A stretch of DNA of 5,072 bases, from NCBI GenBank assembly GCA_025774735.1, contig JALGZU010000442.1, forward strand, positions 1 to 5,072, given 5' to 3'. Both the position numbers and the translations under genes were made by a program. Under the pieces are notes generated by a model. That model saw nothing but the letters and a program-made list of their open reading frames with translations, did not search any database and was not told the DNA's origin. Position 1 is the stretch's first letter. Each line of letters begins with the position of its first letter. Origin of the DNA: a candidate division LCP-89 bacterium (lineage in GTDB: Bacteria; Electryoneota; B3-LCP). Below are positions 1 through 5,072 of the stretch, one piece after another.

Positions 1-1
1 G

Positions 2-1912
2 GTCGGCCAGGCTGAAACAACGATCTCCGGGGGCGACGTTTCAGGCGTATGGACAACATCCGGTTCTCCTTACCTGCTCGAAGCCGACGTCACCGTCCCC
101 GCCGGTGAAACCCTGACAATTGAACCGGGCGTGGTGGTCTTTTCCGAATCCTGGTATGCTTTGACGGTCCACGGGACACTGACAGCAATCGGGACGGAAA
201 GCGACTCCATCTTCTTTACAACCGATCCTGTCGGCTTTCCTCCCAGCAGCCCAGGTTGGAAAGGCGTCCGATTTGTCAATGCCGCAGCAGGCAGTGAAAT
301 GGCCTACTGCGAAATCACCAACGGCAAAGTGACCGCAGCCTATCCCTTCGACGTAGGCGCGGCGCTGTTTATTCAGAATTCCGATCCGATCGTCCGCAAT
401 TCGACCTTCAAGGAAAATTGGGCGGGTGATAAGGGCGGTGCCATCTATGTCGAAGGCGGCAGCCCGATTATCAAGGATAACCTGATAACTGACAATTTCA
501 TCGGCTGGGGCTCGACTGTGTACGGCGGTGGTATCGCCTGCGTCGATGCGAATCCCCAGATTGAAGGGAACGTCATCAGTTATAACGAAATCAGCGCCAG
601 CGGCACCTATCCCAGCGGTATTTCCAAAGCTCGCGGCGGTGGCATCTACTTGAACGGCTGCGGCGGTAGCGTAAGCCATAATGTCATCGTGAATAACAGC
701 GCCGAAGCTTCAGCCACGTCAATCTCTTCGGAGAGCAGCGGCGGCGGTATCCAGGTCTGGGGCGGCACCACCGAAATCAGCAACAATACGATTTCGGGCA
801 ATACGACGGCAGTGGGTTCCTCCTTTCTAGGTGACGGCGGCGGCATCGCACTCTATGGACTCTATGGTAATTCCCTGAACATCGTAAACAACATCATCGA
901 AGGCAACAGCGGCGGCGGGATCTACTTCGATGCATACACCGCCAATGCAGAGGCCCTCTACAACGATTTCTATAATAACGGTGACAATTTCCTGGGGAAT
1001 GTGCCCGCCGGATTGGGTGTCATCAATACCGTTAATTACAACGGTGATCCTGCGGATATGTACTACAACATCTTCCTGAATCCTTTGTTCGTCAATCCAA
1101 TCAGCGGTGATTATACACTGCAGGCCGGTTCACCCGCCATCGACGCGGGAGATCCCGACACGCCCTACGATCCCGACGGCACCATCGCCGACCAGGGCGC
1201 CTTCTACTTCGACCAGGGCGGCCTGCCCGTACTGGACATCACCCTGACGCCGTACGGTGCACCCATCGTCATTTCGGCTTCCGGAGGGGCTTTCGATTAC
1301 AACATCGCCCTCGAAAATGGAGAGCCGAATCAGATCAACCTGGACGTCTGGATCATGGCTCAGCTGCCCAACGGAAACTGGTTCGGTCCCGTCTTCGGTC
1401 CCGTGAATCTGAACGTAAACGCTGGCGCCAGCCCTAACGCTGACCTTTCGCAAAACGTACCTGCGGGTGCGCCCGCCGGATCGTATGGCTACTGGGCGTA
1501 TGTCGGCATCTATCCCAACACTGTCTGGAACAGTGACAGCTTCCCCTTCGAAAAGTCCACAGTCGGTGACGGCGGCATGGTAACTGGGTGGGAAAACAAT
1601 GGTGCAGGATTCGATCAGCTTCAGGCTGAGGCTGCCGTCGAAGCCCCGGCCGAATATAATCTGATCGGCGCCTATCCGAACCCGTTCAACCCGGTGACGA
1701 CCATCGGCTTCTCACTGCCAGAAGCGTCAAAGGTCACGCTGAGCGTTTACGACCTCAACGGACGCCTGGTGGCGACTGTCGTTGACGGTTACAGAAATGC
1801 CGGTGTTCACGAAGCGACGTTCGACGCCACCGGTCTGACATCCGGAGTTTACCTGTATGCGTTGCAATCCGGATCGTTCACAGCTTCCGGCAAGATGATG
1901 CTGGTCAAATAA
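2..1912 (+). CDS. Secreted right-handed beta-helix protein with C-terminal T9SS sorting domain (5' partial)
   Basis: The frame is open from base 2 to the TAA at 1910-1912 (636 residues), so the gene starts left of the window; the GTG at 131 is only an internal codon. The first residues, VGQA-ETTISGG, look like the end of a signal peptide with an AxA-like cleavage site, so little is probably missing (inference). Residues 5-80 are the usual capping segment of parallel beta-helix proteins (VPAGETLTIEPGVVV, then LTVHGTLTAIGT). Residues 85-370 are the helix, with GGG/GGA-I turns starting near residues 145, 175, 212, 247, 279 and 304 and many N-rich stacks (NNIIEGNSGG). SPAIDAGDPD to DQGAF (about 374-400) closes it. 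Residues 409-523 form a separate beta-rich domain. Residues 551-636 are a type A sorting domain: YPNPFNP at 558-564, VYDLNGRLV, GLTSGVYLYAL, and final KMMLVK. Such proteins cross the outer membrane by the T9SS and are released or surface-anchored. The ligand is unknown; the fold occurs in polysaccharide lyases, adhesins and NosD-like proteins, and no catalytic site is evident. Confidence 0.9.
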   Translation, partial: VGQAETTISGGDVSGVWTTSGSPYLLEADVTVPAGETLTIEPGVVVFSESWYALTVHGTLTAIGTESDSIFFTTDPVGFPPSSPGWKGVRFVNAAAGSEMAYCEITNGKVTAAYPFDVGAALFIQNSDPIVRNSTFKENWAGDKGGAIYVEGGSPIIKDNLITDNFIGWGSTVYGGGIACVDANPQIEGNVISYNEISASGTYPSGISKARGGGIYLNGCGGSVSHNVIVNNSAEASATSISSESSGGGIQVWGGTTEISNNTISGNTTAVGSSFLGDGGGIALYGLYGNSLNIVNNIIEGNSGGGIYFDAYTANAEALYNDFYNNGDNFLGNVPAGLGVINTVNYNGDPADMYYNIFLNPLFVNPISGDYTLQAGSPAIDAGDPDTPYDPDGTIADQGAFYFDQGGLPVLDITLTPYGAPIVISASGGAFDYNIALENGEPNQINLDVWIMAQLPNGNWFGPVFGPVNLNVNAGASPNADLSQNVPAGAPAGSYGYWAYVGIYPNTVWNSDSFPFEKSTVGDGGMVTGWENNGAGFDQLQAEAAVEAPAEYNLIGAYPNPFNPVTTIGFSLPEASKVTLSVYDLNGRLVATVVDGYRNAGVHEATFDATGLTSGVYLYALQSGSFTASGKMMLVK

Positions 1913-1931
1913 ACTCGACCATTGTGACTTT

Positions 1932-1961
1932 AAAAAGCCCCCAGATAGGGGGCTTTTTTTT
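1932..1961. terminator. Bidirectional intrinsic terminator
   Basis: The perfect inverted repeat GCCCCC / GGGGGC (1937-1942 and 1948-1953) has a 5-base loop, AGATA. It is flanked by five A on the left and eight T on the right, so the stem extends by five A-T pairs. On the plus strand it lies 19 bases after the stop of the beta-helix gene and ends in a T8 tract. On the minus strand it ends in T5, about 55 bases past the stop of the YdeI-family gene. It therefore fits a shared terminator for two convergent transcripts, stronger for the plus direction. Confidence 0.93.
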
Positions 1962-2014
1962 AGTTTAGTGTCGTGAGAAGCTAACCAGAATTCAGCCGCA
2001 TTCAAACAGATCCT

Positions 2015-2590
2015 CTACATCATTCCCGGCTTCTGGTTTAACGCCGAACGTTTGACGACTTCCCGGATGCGCCGCGTCCGGGTCTCCTCCCGCTTGGCGC
2101 TCATCACCCAGCCGATATACAGGTTCTGTTGAGATTTGGTGAAGGCATTGAAATTCTGCCAGGCGGTAGTATCACTTTTAAGCGCCTCCTCCAGTTCGGC
2201 GGGCATAATGCAGGGTTGATTTGGTGTTAAGGCCTCTTCCCATTTCCCGTTCTTCCTGGCCTCCTTGACCTTCGCCATCCCCGCATCCGTCATCCTGCCT
2301 GACAGGATCATCTTTTCGGCTCTTTTTCGGTTCAATGCCGACCAGCCACTGTTCCTCTTGCGGGGGGTATATTTCTGCATGTAACGTTCCGTGTCGATGG
2401 TTCTCACCGTGGTGTCGATCCAGCCGAAGCAGAGCGCCTCTTCGACGGCTTCTTCGTACTGGACCGTCGGCTCTCCGGTGTGTTTCTTGTAATAGATCAG
2501 CCAGAGTTCGGTTTCGCTGTCGTGGTTCTGTTCGAGCCAGGCCCGCCAGACGTCCCGGCTGTCGAAATGGAATGAATTGGTCGGTTTCAT
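2015..2590 (-). CDS. YdeI/OmpD-associated (OmdA) family protein
   Basis: This 191-residue protein has the usual length of the COG4430-type YdeI/OmpD-associated family. Diagnostic stretches are an N-terminal DSRDVWRAWLEQNH segment, ALCFGWIDTT at 52-61, TPRKRNSGWSALN at 75-87, and SGRMTDAGMAKVKEARKNGKW at 97-117. The C-terminal helical part, about 130-180 (LEEALKSDTTAWQNFNAFT, then YIGWVMSAKREETRTRRI), is the part modelled as the OmdA domain. There is no signal peptide or membrane segment, so it should be cytosolic. Family members have been linked to bacteriocin or antimicrobial-peptide tolerance and to stress, but the biochemical role is not settled, so no reaction is assigned. The ATG at 2588-2590 gives an N terminus typical of the family. 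It lies 16 bases after the broken dehydrogenase, with no clear Shine-Dalgarno sequence, and is probably the last gene of the minus-strand operon, ended by the terminator at 1932-1961. Confidence 0.88.
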   Translation of the reverse strand: MKPTNSFHFDSRDVWRAWLEQNHDSETELWLIYYKKHTGEPTVQYEEAVEEALCFGWIDTTVRTIDTERYMQKYTPRKRNSGWSALNRKRAEKMILSGRMTDAGMAKVKEARKNGKWEEALTPNQPCIMPAELEEALKSDTTAWQNFNAFTKSQQNLYIGWVMSAKREETRTRRIREVVKRSALNQKPGMM

Positions 2591-2606
2591 GGGTTTGCAG
2601 AAAAAC

Positions 2607-2852
2607 TCAGAGAGTGTTCATGTAAATATCGAGTAGGTCGGACTCTGTAATCATCGCCGGTGTGATCTGTACATCACTCTTCTTGATGGTTTTCGCAGCA
2701 AATCCGGTCAATTCCGGTTCCCTGATGCCGTGATCGCTCAGGCGGGTCGAAATGGAAAAGCCCTGATTGATGAAATGTTCGATTCCCCCTACTTCGCGGA
2801 ACATCTCGTCAATCGTGGCGACTTTATCTTTCACGGATGACCTTTCCTTCAA
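2607..2852 (-). pseudogene. C-terminal fragment of the broken iron-containing alcohol dehydrogenase
   Basis: The 81-codon frame opens at TTG 2852-2850 and ends at 2607. From about residue 30 it reads as the C-terminal end of a group III (iron-type) alcohol dehydrogenase: FINQGFSISTRLSDHGI, then LTGFAAKTIKKSDVQITPA and ITESDLLDIYMNTL. This matches the family pattern of GIPTRL-x-D-GI, a helix, TNPR/TPR-like and EDI-x-x-IY. It lies in the -1 frame relative to the upstream fragment and overlaps its stop by four bases. The purine-rich AAGGAAAGG at 2849-2841 lies six bases before a GTG at 2834-2832, so a 75-residue peptide could in principle be re-initiated by coupling to the upstream stop. No such stand-alone family is known to me. 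It lacks the nucleotide-binding domain and all metal ligands, so it is most simply the tail of a disrupted gene. Confidence 0.8.
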
Positions 2853-3616
2853 GTGCCCGCGTTGGCGATGGCGATCCCTCCGAGGGTTGCCGCGTAGGCC
2901 ATCGCATCCATAGCGGCCTTTTCCCGCAGTCGGGCTTTTTTCAGATTGGCGATGGAGATCTCTATCGCGTGCAGGGCCAACCGGTCGTTGAGGGGGAACG
3001 ACTCCGTCGATAGGTAAGCCTCTATCGAGTGAATCAGGGCGTCCAATCCACTGTTGACGATCACCTCCTCCGGCATCGAATAGGTAAGTTCAGGATCGAT
3101 GATGGATACGCGCGGAAACAGTTCAGGACGGGAATAGCCCACCTTTTCACCCTGCTCGGGATCGCTGAAAACTGCAAAGGGCGTCACTTCACTCCCGGTG
3201 CCGGACGTCGTGGGAATGCAGACGATGGGAAGAGGACTCTTCTCGAGTTCTTTCCCGCCTACATAAGCTGTCAATTCGCCGCTGTTTCGGACCAGCAGGG
3301 CGATCCCTTTCGCCGCATCCATGGGCGATCCCCCGCCGAGGCCGATAACCAGGTCGGCGCGGTTTTCGGTGGCGTAAACCGCCCCCTTTTGAACGCTGTC
3401 GAAGGACGGATTCTCTTCGATTTCATCGAAAACGAGGCATTGGCAACCTTTTAAGGAAGCGATGATTTTATCGACGGCGCCGCTCTTCCGGGGAACGTTT
3501 TTATCGCTTATTATGAGAATATTTTTAGCCCGGGGATCGATGAATTCTCCGATCCTGCTGATCTCCCCTCGACCGAAGACGATTCTGGTCGGTATGTGAA
3601 ACGTGAAAGGCTTCAT
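2849..3616 (-). pseudogene. Iron-containing alcohol dehydrogenase, N-terminal 255 residues (truncated)
   Basis: This belongs to the group III NAD(P)H-dependent alcohol dehydrogenases (FucO/butanol dehydrogenase type), cytosolic enzymes interconverting alcohols and aldehydes. Start chosen: ATG at 3616-3614, giving MKPFTFHIPTRIVFGRGEI, a typical N terminus. The longer start at 3664 would add a Trp-rich tail inside the GTPase gene and is unlikely. Visible motifs are LVIGLGGGSPMDAAKGIA at about 89-106 (cofactor loop), PTTSGTGSEVT at 135-145, and NSGLDALIHSIEAY at 188-201, where Asp192 and His196 correspond to the first two metal ligands (Asp196 and His200 in E. coli FucO). The frame stops with TGA directly after GGIAIANAGT, while relatives are about 380-390 residues and continue with a G-x-x-H-x-x-x-H-PLG...PHG region. 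That region, with the remaining metal-ligand histidines, is absent here; the C-terminal tail follows in another frame. It starts 16 bases after the GTPase stop. Whichever substrate the intact enzyme used cannot be read from the sequence. A functional enzyme is not expected. Confidence 0.87.
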
Positions 3617-3632
3617 GGTTGTTTTCGAGATT

Positions 3633-4619
3633 TCACACCACCAATTCCACCACGTCCCCGTCATGTAAAACGTAGTCGCGGCTCACCTGCTGGCCATCGA
3701 AGACGCCGCTGCCCCACACCCGGGCGGATTTCAGGGTCTGCAAAAAATCCTTGTGGATCTGGCCGGCGAATTCCTCCACCGTCCCCCCCTGCTTCAGCAC
3801 GAAGGGCGATTCTAAATTGGGCTCCTGCCCGTGTTTCTTCGAATAGATGCGGATGATCCCCAGCATCTCGTAAACGGTCTGCTTGAACTGATCCAGGTTG
3901 CGGCTGGTGGCAGTCGAAAGGGCGAGGAAGGAGCATTCTTCCTGGTACAATTCGCAGAGCGTCTGAAATTCTTCGTCCCACTTCTCGCCGTCGTGCTTGT
4001 TGACTACGACCAGCGGGCGAAAGATCTTCTGACCGGCTTCCGGGAGCAGTTCGTCCTTCCCGCAGTGGACCTCGATGCGGTGTTCTTTCAGGATTTCCAC
4101 CGTGTCGTCGAGTTGTTGAATGGGGTAATCCTGCAGATCCAGGATGATAACGAGGAGGTCTGCGCTGCGGATCAGTTCCAGCAGTTGCGGTTCGATGTGC
4201 TCCCGGTTCAAGGGGGGTGTGTCGATCAACTGCACCTGGATGTTCTCGATGGGCATCATGCCTGGAGTGGGAGACCAGGTGGTGAAGGGGGCCTGATCCA
4301 CTTTGGGCGAGGCGTTCGTGAGGGCGACTACCAGGGAAGACTTACCGACGTTGGGGCAGCCGACCAGCACTACCCGCCCGGCGCCCTCCTTATCGATGTG
4401 AAACGCCGACTCTTGCCTGCCGGTTTTCTTCTTGGCCTGAGAGGCGTCTTTCAGCTTGGAAAGTTTGCGGCGCAGGTCGGCGCGAAGTTTATCCGTTCCC
4501 TTGTGCTTGGGGATAGTACCGATCAGCTCTTCTAAGAGGTTGAGTTTCTCCTCCTGAGAACTGGCCGCCTTGTAACGCCTTTCAGCTTCGAAATATTCTG
4601 GAGGCAGATTGGTCGGCAT
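3633..4619 (-). CDS. DRG/Obg-like GTPase with C-terminal TGS domain
   Basis: This 328-residue cytosolic protein is a TRAFAC-class GTPase of the COG1163 (Rbg/DRG-like) type. Residues 1-65 are a charged helical segment (MPTNLPPEYFEAERRY, IPKHKGTDKLRADLRRKLSK), as in DRG proteins. The G domain spans about 81-255: G1 GCPNVGKS 87-94, G2 probably within PFTTWSPTPG 111-120, G3 DTPP 133-136, G4 NKHD 207-210 and a G5-like STA 235-237. Residues 256-328 are a TGS domain (RIYSKKHGQEP, GGTVEEFAGQIHKDF, ARVWGSGVFDGQQV, VLHDGDVVELV). The G3 motif ends in Pro where most relatives have Gly (DxxG). Only about 70 residues separate G3 and G4, so the S5D2L insertion of eukaryotic and archaeal DRGs is absent. By analogy it probably acts on ribosomes or translation (inference). 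The ATG at 4619 gives a family-like N terminus, with a weak upstream purine run (AGGCGGGG). It is the first gene of the minus-strand set. Confidence 0.92.
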   Translation of the reverse strand: MPTNLPPEYFEAERRYKAASSQEEKLNLLEELIGTIPKHKGTDKLRADLRRKLSKLKDASQAKKKTGRQESAFHIDKEGAGRVVLVGCPNVGKSSLVVALTNASPKVDQAPFTTWSPTPGMMPIENIQVQLIDTPPLNREHIEPQLLELIRSADLLVIILDLQDYPIQQLDDTVEILKEHRIEVHCGKDELLPEAGQKIFRPLVVVNKHDGEKWDEEFQTLCELYQEECSFLALSTATSRNLDQFKQTVYEMLGIIRIYSKKHGQEPNLESPFVLKQGGTVEEFAGQIHKDFLQTLKSARVWGSGVFDGQQVSRDYVLHDGDVVELVV

Positions 4620-4692
4620 GGCAACCCCGCCTGTTTGTTGTCGACGCCTTTAACTGCCGGAGTCTTTCGGTATCGGTCCCGGTAACTCCTGA

Positions 4693-4722
4693 AATGTACG
4701 ATGGTCACAGGGTAAAAATCAA
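4693..4722 (-). promoter_or_regulatory. Weak candidate promoter for the GTPase operon
   Basis: On the minus strand TTGATT (4722-4717) and TACATT (4698-4693) are separated by 18 bases, a loose match to -35 and -10 boxes. The -10 region reads TACATTTC, seven of eight agreeing with the Bacteroidetes-type TAnnTTTG. This would give a leader of about 65-70 bases before the ATG at 4619. The match is modest and could be chance. Confidence 0.3.
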
Positions 4723-4868
4723 GCGAAAAGCACATTGATCCATTAAATTATCAGGAGGTTTAGAAAAGAGTGCGATGTACGACGGGGTGGTTTTGAGACG
4801 GTCTTCAGCTCTTCGGCCTGTATCATCTGCTTCATCATTCTGCATGATAAAAAATGCGGGGAAATGGC

Positions 4869-4899
4869 TTGACATGGCCTTTTTTTAGATGTATATTTG
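4869..4899 (+). promoter_or_regulatory. Promoter of the MarR-family gene
   Basis: TTGACA (4869-4874), a perfect -35 box, is followed after 17 bases by TATATT (4892-4897), one mismatch from TATAAT. The same -10 region extends to TATATTTG (4892-4899), an exact fit to the TAnnTTTG element described for Bacteroidetes, with TTG 20 bases upstream. The expected start of transcription is near 4904, inside the palindrome. Confidence 0.78.
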
Positions 4900-4911
4900 T
4901 AGCATGCTACA
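4898..4911. promoter_or_regulatory. Palindromic operator, probably for the MarR-like regulator
   Basis: TGTAGCATGCTACA is a perfect 14-base palindrome. It extends to 20 bases (4895-4914) with one mismatched pair. It abuts the -10 box and covers the expected transcription start. MarR dimers usually bind 16-20 bp palindromes in this position to repress their own genes, so autorepression is the likely reading (inference). A second short palindrome, TACATTGTA (4923-4931), sits about 22 bp downstream, roughly two helical turns, next to the ribosome binding site. Confidence 0.65.
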
Positions 4912-4930
4912 TATTAGATTAGTACATTGT

Positions 4931-4936
4931 AAGGAG
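4931..4936 (+). promoter_or_regulatory. Ribosome binding site of the MarR-family gene
   Basis: AAGGAG ends eight bases before the ATG at 4945. This is the only strong Shine-Dalgarno sequence with good spacing before a clearly genuine start in the window, and it fixes the start of this gene. Confidence 0.85.
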
Positions 4937-4944
4937 TTACATAA

Positions 4945-5072
4945 ATGCCTGATACACCCTTGAAGCTTATTCCGTTCTGGCTGGTTCACGTAACCGCGGC
5001 GATTCGGGCGAAGTTTGACAGTCGCCTGGAGCCCTATCAACTCAAGACTCCTGAAGCGATAATTCTCCGGGC
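4945..5072 (+). CDS. MarR-family transcriptional regulator (3' partial)
   Basis: Only the first 42 codons and two bases are inside the window; the frame is still open at the right edge. The peptide begins MPDTPLKLIPFWLVHVTAAI, then RAKFDSRLEPYQLKTPEAIILR. This resembles the start of MarR proteins: a dimerisation helix (xxFWLxxxxxxIRxxFDxxL), then the LxPYxLTxxEAxIL segment that leads into the winged helix. The DNA-binding helices and any ligand pocket lie outside the window, so the family call rests on the N terminus plus context. The context is good: a strong promoter, a palindrome over the transcription start and a strong ribosome binding site, as for autoregulated MarR genes. The effector and downstream targets cannot be seen; the divergent GTPase operon is a possible but unproven target. 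Confidence 0.7.
   Translation, partial: MPDTPLKLIPFWLVHVTAAIRAKFDSRLEPYQLKTPEAIILR

Larger units (their letters stand above)
4620..4944. other. Divergent intergenic region, 325 bp
   Basis: This spacer separates the GTPase gene (minus) and the MarR-like gene (plus). The right third is AT-rich and carries the MarR-gene promoter, palindrome and ribosome binding site listed separately. The left part should hold the promoter of the minus-strand operon; only a weak candidate is visible. The octamer ATGTACGA occurs at 4694-4701 and again at 4775-4782, both followed by YGG. An AGGAGG at 4753-4758 precedes a possible 37-codon frame (ATG 4775 to TAG 4886-4888), but its spacing of 16 bases is poor and I do not call it a gene. 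No convincing RNA gene or riboswitch was seen. Confidence 0.7.

Noticed and set aside
41..679. 212-residue minus-strand frame opposite the beta-helix gene
   Set aside because: Low-complexity shadow of the glycine-rich plus-strand repeats; no start signal and no family resemblance.
430..925. Recurring GGCGGCGG-type DNA repeats in the first gene
   Set aside because: They encode the Gly-Gly-Gly-Ile turns of successive beta-helix segments, at irregular spacing of 25-37 residues; a protein feature, not a separate DNA repeat or CRISPR.
3617..3664. Upstream start for the dehydrogenase giving MTGTWWNWWCEISKTT
   Set aside because: It overlaps the GTPase end and adds a non-family Trp-rich leader; MKPFTFHIPTRIVFG is the normal N terminus.
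3831..4535. 234-residue open frame on the plus strand opposite the GTPase gene
   Set aside because: It lies antisense to a well-conserved GTPase, resembles no family I know, and has no ribosome binding site; the frame is kept open by the codon use of the real gene.
4532..4735. 67-residue minus-strand frame across the GTPase start
   Set aside because: It overlaps the conserved GTPase N terminus in another frame and has Arg-rich, non-protein-like composition.
4842..4857. GCAT...ATGC hairpin upstream of the MarR promoter
   Set aside because: Only four base pairs with an A-rich loop; too weak for a terminator or riboswitch.
4753..4888. Possible 37-codon ORF (ATG 4775) after AGGAGG
   Set aside because: The spacing of 16 bases is too long, the GTG at better spacing hits an early stop, and the end runs into the marR-gene promoter.

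Overview
The window looks like a chromosomal fragment of an uncultured bacterium from the wider FCB group (candidate phyla such as Zixibacteria, KSB1, Calditrichota or Cloacimonadota; the sequence does not say which). The main reason is the first gene, a large secreted right-handed beta-helix protein. It ends in a YPNPFNP-type C-terminal sorting domain, the form of type IX secretion (T9SS) signal common in those lineages. Base composition is moderately GC-rich and fairly even, except for an AT-rich stretch just before the last gene. I see no tRNA, rRNA, CRISPR array, IS element or phage gene.

Layout. (1) Positions 2-1912, plus strand: the beta-helix protein. Its first residues look like the end of a signal peptide, so probably only about 20-30 residues are missing at the left edge. 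(2) Positions 1932-1961: a strong intrinsic terminator that works in both directions between convergent genes. (3) Positions 4619 down to 2015, minus strand: a compact gene set with gaps of about 16 bp. It holds a DRG/Obg-like GTPase with a C-terminal TGS domain, an iron-containing alcohol dehydrogenase gene that is broken, and a YdeI/OmpD-associated family protein. (4) Positions 4620-4944: a 325-bp divergent intergenic region with a clear promoter, a 14-bp perfect palindrome and a good ribosome binding site, all serving the last gene. (5) Positions 4945-5072, plus strand: the start of a MarR-family regulator, cut by the right edge.

The most notable observation is the state of the alcohol dehydrogenase. 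Its N-terminal 255 residues are well conserved up to NAGT and then meet a stop. The recognisable C-terminal end follows in the -1 frame, but roughly 50 residues between them are absent. That stretch normally carries the last two metal-ligand histidines and a catalytic-site histidine. The gene is therefore either a pseudogene formed by an internal deletion or an assembly error.

The genes do not form an obvious pathway. The three minus-strand genes are probably co-transcribed from the divergent region, and the MarR-like gene probably represses its own promoter. I found no convincing new defence, mobile or biosynthetic system.
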